In this document: positions 52,645 through 64,000 of the stretch, in pieces
Position numbering within the stretch: position 1 is the first letter of the stretch
Layout of the letters: each line of letters opens with the position of its first letter
Source of the DNA: Lagopus muta
Lineage: Eukaryota > Chordata > Aves > Galliformes > Phasianidae
NCBI RefSeq assembly: GCF_023343835.1
Contig: NC_064440.1
Span: 34,727,537-34,791,536, forward strand
Length of the DNA stretch: 64,000 nucleotides
Direction: 5' to 3'
Translations under genes and position numbers: made by a program
Notes under the pieces: model-generated
The model's input: the letters and a program-made list of their open reading frames with translations, nothing else
The model's database searches: none
What the model was told of the DNA's origin: nothing

Positions 52645-54100
52645 GATTTCAACGTTTAGAATATATTCAGTTGGAGAGGACCTGCAAGGATCATCAAGTT
52701 CAGCTGCCTGACATCTTTAGGGCTAACCAAAAGTGGAAAGCATATTATTAAGGACATTACCCAAATATCTCTTGTCTGGCATTGGCTCCAGGTGTGGACC
52801 CTGACATTTAACCCCTGTTGGAACTTCATACCATTGGTGATTACCCAATGCTTCTGCAGGTAATCATCTAATCAAGGTCTCTGCAAGTTCTCTCATCCCT
52901 CCAGGGTCTGGGCAGCACATCCCAGTTCAGTATCATTGGCAAACTTCTGAAGGAAGCACACTGGTCCTGTATTCAGGTATATTATAACGGTGTTGAACAG
53001 AACTGGCTCTAGAATAGAGCCTGGGGAACACTGCTAACTAGATGTAGCCCCGCAGACTTTTGAGGGCTACTGTTGAGCCAGTATAGTGTGGGCCTATTTA
53101 TCTCACAGTTGGTCAATTTGTCGAGAGGGATGCTGTGAGGGATTGTATCAAAGGCCTCCCTGAAATCCAAAATGATTACACCCACCTCTTGCCCTTTATC
53201 CACCTAGATGGTGACCTTATCACAGAAGGAGATAACCTTACTAAGGCAAGACTTTCATTTCATGAACCCTGATAAAAGGCACGCAGAGAACAAAGCTTTT
53301 AGTATTCCTCAGGATAATTTCTGTGATGTTTCCAGGGACTGAGATTAAACTGACATGCTTGTTGTTTCTTGGGTTGTCTACGTGCCCTTGTTGTGGATGA
53401 CAATAATGCTGCCTAGCTTCCAGTCAGCAAGGACCTCCAATATCTCCTAAGATACTTGGTAAATTGTTGAGAGGTGTCCAGCTATAACATCTATGAAATC
53501 CTTCAGTACTGTGGCATGAATGCCCTGTGGGTTTCTTAAATAATATGTGTCCAATACAGCTGCTCTCTCACAACAGCAACCAGTGATGGAAAGTCACTGC
53601 TCTACTTGTCATGGACATCCTATGTCATTACATACATTCTTTGCCAGCTGAGCTCTGGCTTTTCTGGTTTTCTCACAGCAGGTGCAAACTGCAGCTCTGT
53701 ATTCTTCCTGTCAAGTCTGACCTCACTTCTGGAGATCGTATTTTCTCTTTCAGCCCTACTTCTACCAGGAATTTCCTATTCAGAAGGTAGTTCTTGAAGT
53801 GACCAGCTCTCATGGACCTCTAAACCTGATTCCCAAGGGACACTGCTAACCAGCTCCCTGTTTGCTCTCGAAGTCCAGCATGTTTACTCTGCTGACCTTT
53901 TCTGCTTTCACAGCTGAAATTTTGAGCTCAACTATTTTGCAGTCACTGTGGGACCATCACCTGTCCCACAAGGCCATCCCAGTTCTCAAACAACAGAACT
54001 AGGAGAGCACCTTTCCTAGTTGTCTCGCTCAGTACTTGTGACAGGAAGTACTCTCCAATATGCTTCAGGAATTTCCCACACCCGCTTATTGCAGTGTGGT
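52645..54100 (-). mobile_element. Old CR1-type LINE copy with reverse-transcriptase remnant
   Basis: The left end (about 52,660-52,710) is a diverged CR1 terminus. At 53,009-53,203 the minus strand reads VGVIILDFREAFDTIPHSIP, the LINE reverse-transcriptase motif around the first catalytic aspartate. Farther right are the CR1 blocks CTTCCAGTCAGCAAGGACCT and, near 53,990, a diverged AGCACCTTTCCTAGTTG endonuclease-region block. It is the only recognisable repeat between 31.8 kb and the right edge and looks older than the copies near AGAP1. Confidence 0.8.
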
Positions 54101-57100
54101 ATTTCTTGTTCATGTGTAAATACACAACATGCTTTTTTATTTTGCATTAGTCCTACCAGCTGGCAGAGGGCATGGCTGTAGGGTGAGCGTCAGTGCTTCC
54201 TTGCTGCCACGACAGAATGGTGTTAAATGTGCTGCTGCTGGGTGAGGAGATTCTCAGGGCTGTGGCCTGAGCCTGCTGGTGGCAGAGCAGGCAAGCAGAG
54301 AGGCCGTGTCAGAGGGGCAGCTGGGACAGCATCCATAAATCTGAGAGGTAGCACCAGTGCCCTGTCACAAGATGAAGGCCAATTCAGGCCTCGCTGAAGA
54401 GTGAGGTTACATTGTACTGCTATGGGAATCAGTTCATAGGCCTTCTTCAAGACTTTGCCGCTTCGCTATTTAAAAAAAGAAAGAAGTGAGCTAAACTGTG
54501 CAGAAGTGTAGCTGTAGACAGTGGGACCATTGAGCTGCAGTGCTCAGTCTGTGGCTCAACAAAGTTCAAGCCTGGCTCATTTCGTAACTTGTGTTTTGTC
54601 TCTTCTCTCAGAAGAGGTTAAGCTGGTATGTTCTCTTTTTTTGGCATTAAGAGAATGGAATCAAGCAATTTGTGGACTGGGCGGGAAAAGAATCAGTAGC
54701 TCAGTTATAGTTCTTTATTGCCTAACACCTTGACAGCAAGAGATCCCTGGATACTCTGGGTTCTTGCTCCATGTCTAAATTTGATCAAATTTACATAGAC
54801 TTCAGCATGGCAGCTGGCACCAATGGGGCACACAGGGCACTGCTGTGCCAATGGCCGGGCCCCTGAGTGCAGCTGGACTTCATACAGGTGTAGGGTCTCT
54901 GTGGGTCTCTATGGCTCCCAGCAGCCAGGTAGAAGCACAAGCAAATAAAAACATTTGTCCTGGCTTTGATCTATGGCCAGGGAAGGGGAGCAAGACTTTT
55001 ATTGTCAGTTCAGAGTGCGGAAGAGAAGCTATAAAATTTTTGTAGTGAAAATAATACATGGAGCTGTCATGATCTGTGCTGTAAGAAAGCACTCGCTGCA
55101 CACACAGAGCTGCTGCCTTCCCCTGCCTCATAAAGAGGCTCTTGTTACAGCTCAGGCTCTCAGGGCAGCTCCCTCTCTCTGGGCTTCAAAGAAGCTGCTG
55201 AGCCATGAACAACGCAGGTTAAGGTGACCCTAGGATGAGAAAGTGCCACAGCTCATAGTCCCAACATCTGACCTGCTTTTGTCTCGTCCTCCATCCATGC
55301 AATGTGTGTGACTTTTTGGCTGTCCTTGGATGATGTGCTCTGGTGATGCGTTCCATCACTTGAGTGCATCCACTGCATGAATCTGCACTGCCTATGGTAC
55401 AGCTTGCATTGTGCATCTTTTCCCGTCTGTGGGCATTAGGTTTTAAAAAGGAAAATAAGGGAAAGAAGGAAAGGGAGACAGAAGTACAAGTGTAGTAAAG
55501 GATGATGACAGCAAATGGGGGAAAGGAAATGTTAGGTAACTATTATCCTCTGAAATGGAAGGTAACTAGCCTGCATGGCTTCCATAAGATAATATGGAAC
55601 CAACAGTGTGTGCTGCAGCTGGGAGGGCAAGAAAACATGCCAGAACAGAAGCATGAGATTCTTCTGCTTGTTCTCAAAGAAGGTTAGCTGGGATCTCAAG
55701 TGTGAACCAGGAATGGAACTTGCTAAAGTGAAGCCACCAACACTTTAAACTGGAATGGATGGTAAATGGAGGGAAAAGCCCCAAATGAAACTAAACAGAG
55801 TTGCCTAGGTTGGGCTGTGGTCCAAGTTTTTGCTTTTGTCTTCTAGTCCAGATATATTAACAACTCAGAAAACAGATCTAGGAAGGGCACACTGTGCTTT
55901 TTGTGTCTGGGGAGGCAAAAACAGGTAGTTATTAGTAGTGAGCTAAGTAGCCTTGCAGTGAGCAGATCAGGTTTAGAGGGGAAATTTTCCTTTTTGAACA
56001 GAAATGGTTATTTTAACTGTATATCTCAGTTGATTGCACTAAAAACCAGTTCAGTTGCAATGAGGAGTGGCTGGAACATGTCCCCATACTGCTTGCCCTA
56101 AGTGACCCCAGGGCCAGTGCGTGGGTTGGTAAGAGCACACTAATTAGCCTCCTGAATGACAGAAGATGTATGTAGAAAAATCAATTTAGGCTTCTGTGAA
56201 AAAGATTTCCATGGTATGGGAGGCAGCAGAAGGCAGAGGTGTAGCTGGAGGATAAGGGCAGGCAGAGAATCATCAGTATGAGGATGGCAGACAAGCAGCA
56301 GAGATGGGTTTCCTGAACTGCGGACTTATGTGGCTTTGCTAAATGCAAATTTGCATGCTTTGCTGCTGAGAGATCAGTTTGGTTGTTACAGGCTTTTTTT
56401 TCTGGACAGGAGGAGGAGATGACTGTAAAGCAGTTTGAGGGACAGAGGATGGAAGGCAGGTCAGAGCAGGTCATGGGTAAAATCTGCAGACCGACTGAGA
56501 CTGAGCAGAGGAGAGCCGGGGAAAAGAGAACAACCAACAGGAAATGAAGCTACAACAATAAACCTTATCCTGAAAAATGCCAGATTGTTTTTCATTCCAG
56601 AAAGAATATCTGTCTCCGTTCTCAGGGTAGGACTTCATTTGGTGGGATAGTAGAGAAAACAGCTAGTTCACTGGGGAAAATGAGACGTGCCAAATGTCCA
56701 GATGCTGGTGAAGTGCTGTGCTCATCCTGCTGAAGTCAGATTTAGCATACGTGAAAGTTAGATTTCTGGGACTAAAGATCTGAGGTAATAAATGATTTCT
56801 GCAGACAAAAGGATATGCTAGTCACTGCCCTATGCCTGTGAAGCTGGATAGGCTGGAGCCCAGCCCCCTTTGCACTCACTGTTCTGCAGGCTCGGTTATA
56901 CAGAGAACAGCATTTGCTTCCCCCAGATGTGCATGTTGTAGCAAGAACTATCCCTGTGTGCACTCAGAAGGAAAATACTTGCTAGAGGAATACAGTCATG
57001 AAGCTGAAGAGTGAGAGAACTGCTGGTAGTTCCCACAGCTCTCTTGAGACTGAGGTTTACTTGCTTCCTGTCTTGATGTAGCAGCCCTGTGGTTTCGTTG

Positions 57101-60100
57101 GGCTGGTTTTGGTGCAACATATGCCTTTCTGAGGAATAAATAGTTATGTGTTAGCTTGTGTATAACACAATAGTAACGGCTCAGTGGATTTTAACAGCCT
57201 TGTCAGCTGGAGCACAAAGCCCTTTAAACTCCACATTCCAATTCTAAGAACTTTTCAGAAATGACCTTGTTACCTCACTTACAGCAGGAAAAACACAAGA
57301 TTCAGCAGTAATGATTTATAGCACAGCAGTGTTTTTAGGCGCTGCCTGGCTTCGTGCTTAATGCTTTCTTTCATTCAAAGGGACTGAGACAACTGATGTC
57401 TTAGCGTGGTCTTTGATGGTCTTCCCATGTGTTGTAAGGATTATATTTTGATCACAGTGTTGGATTAGGGACTGAGGTTTGTGTGTGAAGATGTTCTGGT
57501 GGATTTAATAAGAAGTAGAACCAGTAATTCATACTATGTAATATGGTCATGGCAAGACTTAAAGGCTCTGAAAGCTTTGCCAAGTCAAGCTTTGCCTTGA
57601 CAAGGTTGATACACTTGCTGGTAGGTGACTCCTTTTTGTTTCAAGATTTGATTCTGGAGAAAGGGGAGATGGAGCGACTCACGTAGTGGGTCAAGCCTCC
57701 TTTACCCATTTGGTTGTTGTCACTAATGTAAAATAAGGACACTTGAACTCCCAGGCTGACAAATGATTTAACTATCTGCCCTTTAGACAGAGGGCTGTTT
57801 GTTCTGCTTTGCCAGCTATCTGTACATTACAGATGCAAAACATTGTGTGACTTACAGAAATGTTGAGTCATTTCTCTTTGCTGGTCAGCTTTGGTGACTT
57901 TATAGCCTTTGCAGTCATGGTGTGACACTGGGAGGACTGCATCTTGATTTGCCAATCTTTGGACCCAACCTAAAATGTATGACTTTTGGGATTGAGGCTT
58001 AAAGGGTGTCATGCCAGGACAAAGGAGCTCTAGGAAAGATGAAAATACTTGTGGTTTTATGAAGAAACGTAAGGAATGTGGAGTATTTCGCTTCGATTAA
58101 TGTCAGTCTCCAGCTGCCAGCTCCCAACAATTTCCTCTAACCTGAGCAGAAGTCTGGCAGGATAGCAACCAAACTAGCAAATGTTGGCTCTCAGCCTCTG
58201 TCATGATGTTATGTGTTGTTTTTTCTTCCTAGAAATTCCATCATCTTTGAGATAAACTGGTTAGTAGTATAAGATAAAGGTGACTTAGCCTTTCATAGTC
58301 CAAACCTCACCCTAAACCCTGAGATAATGTACAGTGCCACAGAATCTTTTCTACAGATGGTCAGTGGCAAAATATACAAAAAAGGGCCCAAACTGCAACT
58401 GCAAAGCATAAGAAATTTCTGCAGAAGAGCGAGCTGGGGCCAAATTGGTTGGAAGAAAGGATAAGGTTGAACAGGAAAGAAAGAGCAGCAGAGGGATGTC
58501 AGCAGAGGTGAGCTGCCACCCCTTCCCTGCTGATATCTTCAGCTACAATGTTGAGTGCTTGTCCTTGAGGAGCCAGAAGATGTTTCCCTAGGTCATGGTG
58601 CCCTTCCCTAGCTGCTCATTGGAAAGTTTTTTTTGTATTTATCGTCCGTTGCCAGAATTAATTCCCATCATCTGTTCTCAGTGCTTACCTACTGCTGGCT
58701 GTCAGAGCCAAATATCTCCTGCGTGCCTATGGGACTTGGGAATGGGGAGGTGCCTCTGTAGTCCTGTGTGTTGCAGAAGTAGCTGCCCTGCCAGAGCACT
58801 TGGGGTTTTGGCTTTCCATGGCAGTCAACTAGGAGTTGCCACTCTGTGGTCAAATGGTACCCAGACGGTGAAGGGCATTTTAATACCAAATCCACGAACA
58901 AATCAATTTGCTGCAGTAAGCTACTTAGTGGGCCCATCTGGTAGTTGCTAATTTACAGACTGGGCCATCTGCCACTGTCACAAGCTGGTAAGACTAGGAA
59001 AGTTACCCAACACAGCCAACAGTTTAGCTTTGTTTTCGTTTTTTATTCTCCCCAGCGCTGTGTTCTGTTTCACTGCTAGCTGATGGGAATGGCAGTGGTT
59101 TCTGTTCTGAAATTGGATTTCTCAGACCTCGGATAATCTCGTGCAGCGGGGAACCGCTGCTGCTGTGACTCAGCAGCTGCTGCTGATGTGTTTGTGCAGC
59201 ATTCAAGCTGCTGACAGTGGAGTGCAGTGGTTTAGGAAGCTGCGTCTCTATGCAGTGCCAGCATATTTCAGCTTGCTGTGACAGGATATGTGGAAAACTT
59301 ACTTTAAATGCGTGTTATTAAAGCTGGAGTCTTCTCAGCCACAGAGTAACTTCTGTTCTAATGGAAACAAAGAGATAAGGCTGCTGTGATGTGGAGAGCA
59401 AACGAATTAAAAGCTGTAGATGTGATCTCCAAGTTGGTTTTGAATGTGTGTGAGGAGTGAGAGATGGAAGTGCATTGTAAATTCTTCAGTAAAGGTCAGC
59501 TCTGAAGGGAGACATCCCTGCAAAACGTGCCATGGCATCACAGGACCAAGTGCTGCTGGTGCTTTGGAGGCTGTAACAACTTCAGAGAACAGCTGACCAT
59601 GCCTGGAGTAGGGTTGTTTCTCCTGGCTCCGTGCGTATTGCCATTCGTTTTCCACAAGGTAGTCAGCACTTGGCTAGTTTTCCTTCAGATAAGAATGCAA
59701 AGCAAACACCAGCTGTTGGGTGTTAGCATTTCTCTGATGTTGTGCCTGTGCAATACTTAGTTAAGGCCAGCTGATGGGCGCTTTCCACTATGGGAGTGAA
59801 CTAGTGGTCATTTTTGCTCGAGGTCTGCCTGGCTAGGTCTTGGCAGATGCTGACTCTTACAGTGCTTACAACTTGGGTTTAATTTTCCATCTGAAGATGA
59901 CATGGTGAAGCTGAGCTAAGTCTCTAATTGCAGTAGGTTAGGGTTAAGGTTAGCCTTAGTCTGAAAACCCTTTTCCTTTGAGAACATCTTGAAGTGCCAT
60001 TCAGGAAGGATCAGAATTTAATCCACACTTGTTTCATTCTAATTAACTAACATTCTAGACTCTGACAATCTGAGTGGTAGAACTGGAGGTGCACAGGATT

Positions 60101-63100
60101 TACAGTCATCAGCCGTTAGCTGTTACAGATGGTGGAAAGTGAGGCAGTGCAACAGACCAAACACTGATTTTCTGAAGGTTTGACCCTGGGAACTCCTTTG
60201 AGCTTCCTTGGATTAGGATGGTAACTCATCCTAGAAGGGAAAAGCCCTCAGCAACAACAGAGCTTGCAAACCCAGCTGTTCTATTGACAAGGTGAAGACA
60301 CAAAGCCTTTCCTTACTGCCAGAAACTAATGGTACTCTCCCTACTGGGACAAAAGCTTTCTACTTTGGAGCTGGGATTTGTTTTTCATCCGAGCGTGTTT
60401 TTCGTCACTTACTGTTATTGAACGAGTTATCCTTGGGGGGAATATTAATTGAATTCTCTGTCAGCCTCTGCTTTAAGAACTGGGAGGACCCAGAGGAAAG
60501 ATTGCCAATAGGGTTCCTATGTCTAATGTGATTAAAAAATATTTGGCTGCAGAAGAGAGAATATTGTTGTTCTTGCATTGTATTTCTCTGCGAGGAGATA
60601 ACGTGGATGCTGACTGCTGAAGAGACAGGTCATACATGTTTAATTTGAACAGCTATAAAAAGTAGCTTGCAGTAGGGCTGCCTATTGGAAATTTAATAAA
60701 GAAAAGTTATTACTATGGCTCAGTATAATCCCAAGGATATCTCTTCACGTACTCTTCTTGGAAACTAAGCTGTCAAAGAAGTTAAGCTAGGAAGTTGTTG
60801 TGTGAATAACACGTTAGATCTGAGAGGCAGAATAATCTTTTTCATGAAGGGATTTGGGAGCTGAGCACTGATCTTTGCTGTATTGACAAAGCTCACATAT
60901 CAGTGCTGCTGGACTGTTTCATGGCTGGGGACTACAGGCTCCAATGAAGCGACCAGCCCAAGGCTACCACAGGTCCTTGCTGTGGTTGTGATGGGTGCAG
61001 TGATCATTAAGCCCTCCTTATCTCCTGATACTTTCCTACTAAAGACATAATAAACAGCTGTAAGACTACTAAATGCCTTTCAAGGCTTCAGCTTGTGTTT
61101 CTTTTTGAAGCCAGGGATATGTTTTGGCCAGAAACCTGCCCTTGAGAGAGGCACCATGCTTCCAGCAGCACCTGAATCTGAGGAGATCAGCCATAGCACC
61201 AGAAGCTGTGATGTCCTCTCCTTGTGATTTTTCCACCTCTGTCTGTATGTTGAGAGCATGCCATTGAGGCTGTGGGCAGTTTGGAAATGATGCGACAGGG
61301 GCTTCAATCTCATTTGCGTGTATTCTGCTTACTTCCTTCGGTGAGAGTGTATCAACATGTGGCCCTGCTTTTCTTGCTCTGGAAGATGCAAAAATGCTTA
61401 ACAGTACTCCTTTGTCTTCAGATTAACTTAATCACTGACTTATTTTTGTGGTTATTGCTGCCCTTGTTGTAAGACTGTTTTCTCAGTAGAATTTCAGGTG
61501 TGTCTTTAACTGATGTTTTTCACTTGTAATTTCCAAGAGGTAAAATCTTGGCATGTTTAGAGTATCCTCAAAAGTTCTGAGGGGAGGTGTGTGCAAGCTG
61601 TGCAAGCTTTTGTCATTGCTGCTGTGTGTGAATAGCTTGCACGTGCCTCTTTTACAGTGGCTTGTAAAATAACCAGATAGAAGCTCAAGCGATAGGGAGT
61701 TAAAATCAGTCTATGAATATATTCCAGGATATTCTTGAGGCTAAAAATTTGGGAGGACCTGAACACTTGGTTGGGCGTTGGGTAATAGGTAAGCTCCATG
61801 GCAAAGCTCCATGGATGGGGATGGAAGTCCTAGACACAGACCCAGGTGAGAGGTGCCTTGTTCAAAGGCTGGACTGGTGGTGAAATGATGTGCTTTGTTG
61901 GAGACGAAGCAATGGAAGGTTCAAAAGCCAGCTGAGTCTGAAAGAGGGAGCAGGGAAAATCTGAGGTAGTTTCTTATCTTTCTGAGTTGACACTGGGTTC
62001 ATACACCAGCATGGGAGGTAGAGCCTTAAGAACTGGGAATATCCCATCTTCTCTCAATTGGGTACTTTGAGACATTTGGCATGCCTTTCTACAGGGTGGA
62101 GTGATGCTGTGCAGCCCATGGTAGAGCTGGGCAAGGATGAATAGGGGACAGGGCTTAGCTGAGAACAGCCAATTTGGGAAGCTGTCACTGTATTTGTCCA
62201 ATAATATTTTAGAAATAAACCTGTTATGACATAGCTTTTCAGATTTCTAAATACAGACACCTCCTGGGGGTCACAAGGCTGTTTTTCAGAGGCAAAGAGC
62301 AATGAACTATTAATTTCAGTCATGTTTAGGCATTAGAAAACATCTCACCCAATGCAGTATAAAAACATCTACATAAGAAATTGACTTATCTTAGGGTTTA
62401 TGTAGAACTTGAAATTATTCAGCCTATTGAAGTGATGTAATGCTTTGATAAAGGTGCCAAGTAGGAAGTGAGGACTGTGTTTGTATTTGTTTTTGCATTG
62501 AATACATCTCCACAGCTCCCTGCAGAAACAGGGGCAGAATAGAAGACAAGCTGACTATTTCTTGCCTCAAGGCTTTAAGACTGGCTACTGCTTGCAGCCT
62601 CAAAAAAGGCCTCTTGAAAGGTGAATGGGGCTGTGGCTGGTGGCATTTATGCATTTCACATGGCAGGCTCATTAAGATGCCACATAGCAATGCAGATGTT
62701 TGCTGTGCATCATGTTGTATTACAAAAAGGTACGTCCCTGAGCAGTGGTAGGAAGGATGCACCTACTGTGAGAGCAGTGCCTTTCTTTGCAGTGCAGAGC
62801 TGCAGTTCATAGGGACGGCAGGCAGGTCTTTGGGGTGAGAAGGACTTTGCCTGACAGCTTGCCACAACTTGGGCTTGCATCTGAAATCTGATATGTAGCA
62901 GCACACAGCGATGAGGTTCTGCTAACGTTAAACACACAGTTGGTCATGAACATGGTTGTGCTTCAGGGAAGTGCAGCAGCAAGGGAGAGCACTGCTTCTG
63001 TAGCACAAAGCAAAACCCTTCTCTGTCTGCTAAAAATGGTCATCTTTGTGTGTGGTCACTAAACAGAAGTGCTGATCCTGTCAATATAAGGCAGAAGGCC

Positions 63101-64000
63101 CTTGGGATGCACCTTCCTGGCATCAAAGCCCAGCACTGCAAACCAGCCAACCTTCCCTGTTTTATCTCCATATTAAGCCTGACAAAATCATGAGGTTGGT
63201 TTAAGGGCTGTGTCTGCAGATCTAACATCCTCCTCCAGGAACCTGTAAGTCTCCTCACTTACAGGAGGATGATAATGCTAGAGTGGTTTTCTGTGTGTCC
63301 TCCTCATTCTGTTTCCTCTTTTAATGGCTTTCTCACTAGTGCCTTTTCCTACAAGAAAGTGTTATGTTCCCAAGCAAACAAGATCAATGGATGGCCATGA
63401 TATTTTTTATGCGGGGGAAGGAAACATTGCTTGCCTGGTTGACAAGGCTCTCCTTTCCTGCTCTGCTCTCTCATCAGCTTAGCCTGTAAATTGGCAGCCC
63501 TCCAGGCTTTAATTTCTATTTAGCTACTGTGTTTTGACATTGCCGTGCAGTGACAAATGTTGTGCTCCTTGTGAAGCTGGTGGCTTCTGATGAACTCTTT
63601 CAAGTCCTACATTGACAGGTGGGTTCCTGGGGTTTAACTTGCCCATCAGTTTTCCCTTTGTTAACTACCAGATGGCACTAGAAAACACAGAGGAAAAGCA
63701 TGATGGAACATCTAATGACCTGTAATGTCACTGAAAGTACCAGAGAGTGATGTTAGTATAGGGCTGCCTCAATGACTAACACATTTGTGCTAGGATTGAA
63801 GCTTAAATCACAGTGTGTTAGCCCTTAGGAGGGCATATGTGCACCATGCAATGTTGAGCACGCTTTCCTTAGCAAAGCCTCGCTCCTCTCCTTTTGCAGA
63901 GCTGCTTGCTGCCTGCAGCCAGGTGTGGGCAGCAGAAAGGGGGTAGGCCTGAAGGCTGAGGGCTGTAGCCTGAATTCTTGCTAATCTGTCCCAGCCAAGT
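54101..64000. other. Gene-poor sequence, no exon recognised
   Basis: No repeat family recognised. Two patches with retained CpG and dense motifs (59,090-59,220 and 60,360-60,720) stand out as possible regulatory elements. Open frames up to 118 codons (58,595-58,951; 56,181-56,537) look like chance. Confidence 0.55.
59143..59180. promoter_or_regulatory. Compact motif cluster: inverted repeat, MAF/AP-1-type site, E-box
   Basis: A perfect inverted repeat (GCAGCGG, spacer GGAA, CCGCTGC at 59,143-59,160) is followed by TGACTCAGCA at 59,166-59,175. That ten-mer is a full match to a MAF/NRF2/AP-1-type site. It lies between the arms GCTGCTG and CAGCAGC (59,159-59,165 and 59,171-59,177). A CAGCTG E-box follows. 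The CpGs stand out against a CpG-poor background. It could be an enhancer core; conservation cannot be checked here. Confidence 0.35.

Noticed and set aside
59143..59190. CTG/CAG run as an expandable trinucleotide repeat
   Set aside because: The triplets occur in runs of only two or three, interrupted by TGACT and single bases.
1..64000. CRISPR array, prokaryotic operon, tRNA or rRNA gene, telomeric or satellite array
   Set aside because: No spaced direct repeats, ribosome-binding-site-led gene series, tRNA B-box with matching arms, rRNA core or long tandem array was seen on either strand.

Overview
This is nuclear DNA from a vertebrate, almost certainly a bird. At least a dozen fragments of the avian CR1 LINE are scattered through the first 32 kb and again at about 53 kb, together with short LTR-like repeats of a kind seen in birds. 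Coding density is very low, there is one CpG island, and no bacterial-style gene organisation. A galliform such as chicken fits best, but the species cannot be fixed from the sequence alone.

I can support only one protein-coding exon. It is the first coding exon of AGAP1 (ArfGAP with GTPase, ankyrin repeat and PH domains 1), on the minus strand at 19,844-20,006. It has a start codon in good context, 54 codons plus one base, and a consensus GTGAGT splice donor. Positions 1-19,843 are therefore the beginning of AGAP1 intron 1, and 20,007 to about 20,700 is its CpG-island promoter and 5' leader. Everything to the right is upstream, gene-poor sequence.

Region by region: 1-19,843 is intronic, with two copies of one LTR-like repeat (3,670-4,049 and 14,797-15,141) and about seven CR1 fragments. 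About 19,510-20,730 is the CpG island, with YY1-like, ZNF143-like and E2F/CCAAT-like sites and two strong splice donors pointing in opposite directions. From 20,740 to 31,800 lie more CR1 pieces, a third copy of the LTR-like repeat (28,526-28,907), and a decayed CR1 ORF2 split by a second type of LTR. From 31,800 to 52,640 there is about 21 kb in which I recognise no repeat and no gene. At 52,645-54,100 there is an old CR1-type LINE with reverse-transcriptase remnants. From 54,100 to 64,000 there is again no recognisable gene.

The most useful large-scale signal is strand composition. The plus strand is A/C-rich left of the CpG island, as expected for the template side of a minus-strand gene, and becomes G/T-rich to the right. 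That flip suggests divergent plus-strand transcription, probably a long noncoding RNA, from the AGAP1 promoter region. The other main lead is that the three related LTR-like copies lie in the AGAP1 direction and each keeps a TATA-like box followed by a consensus splice donor. I did not find a new enzymatic, defence or mobile system.
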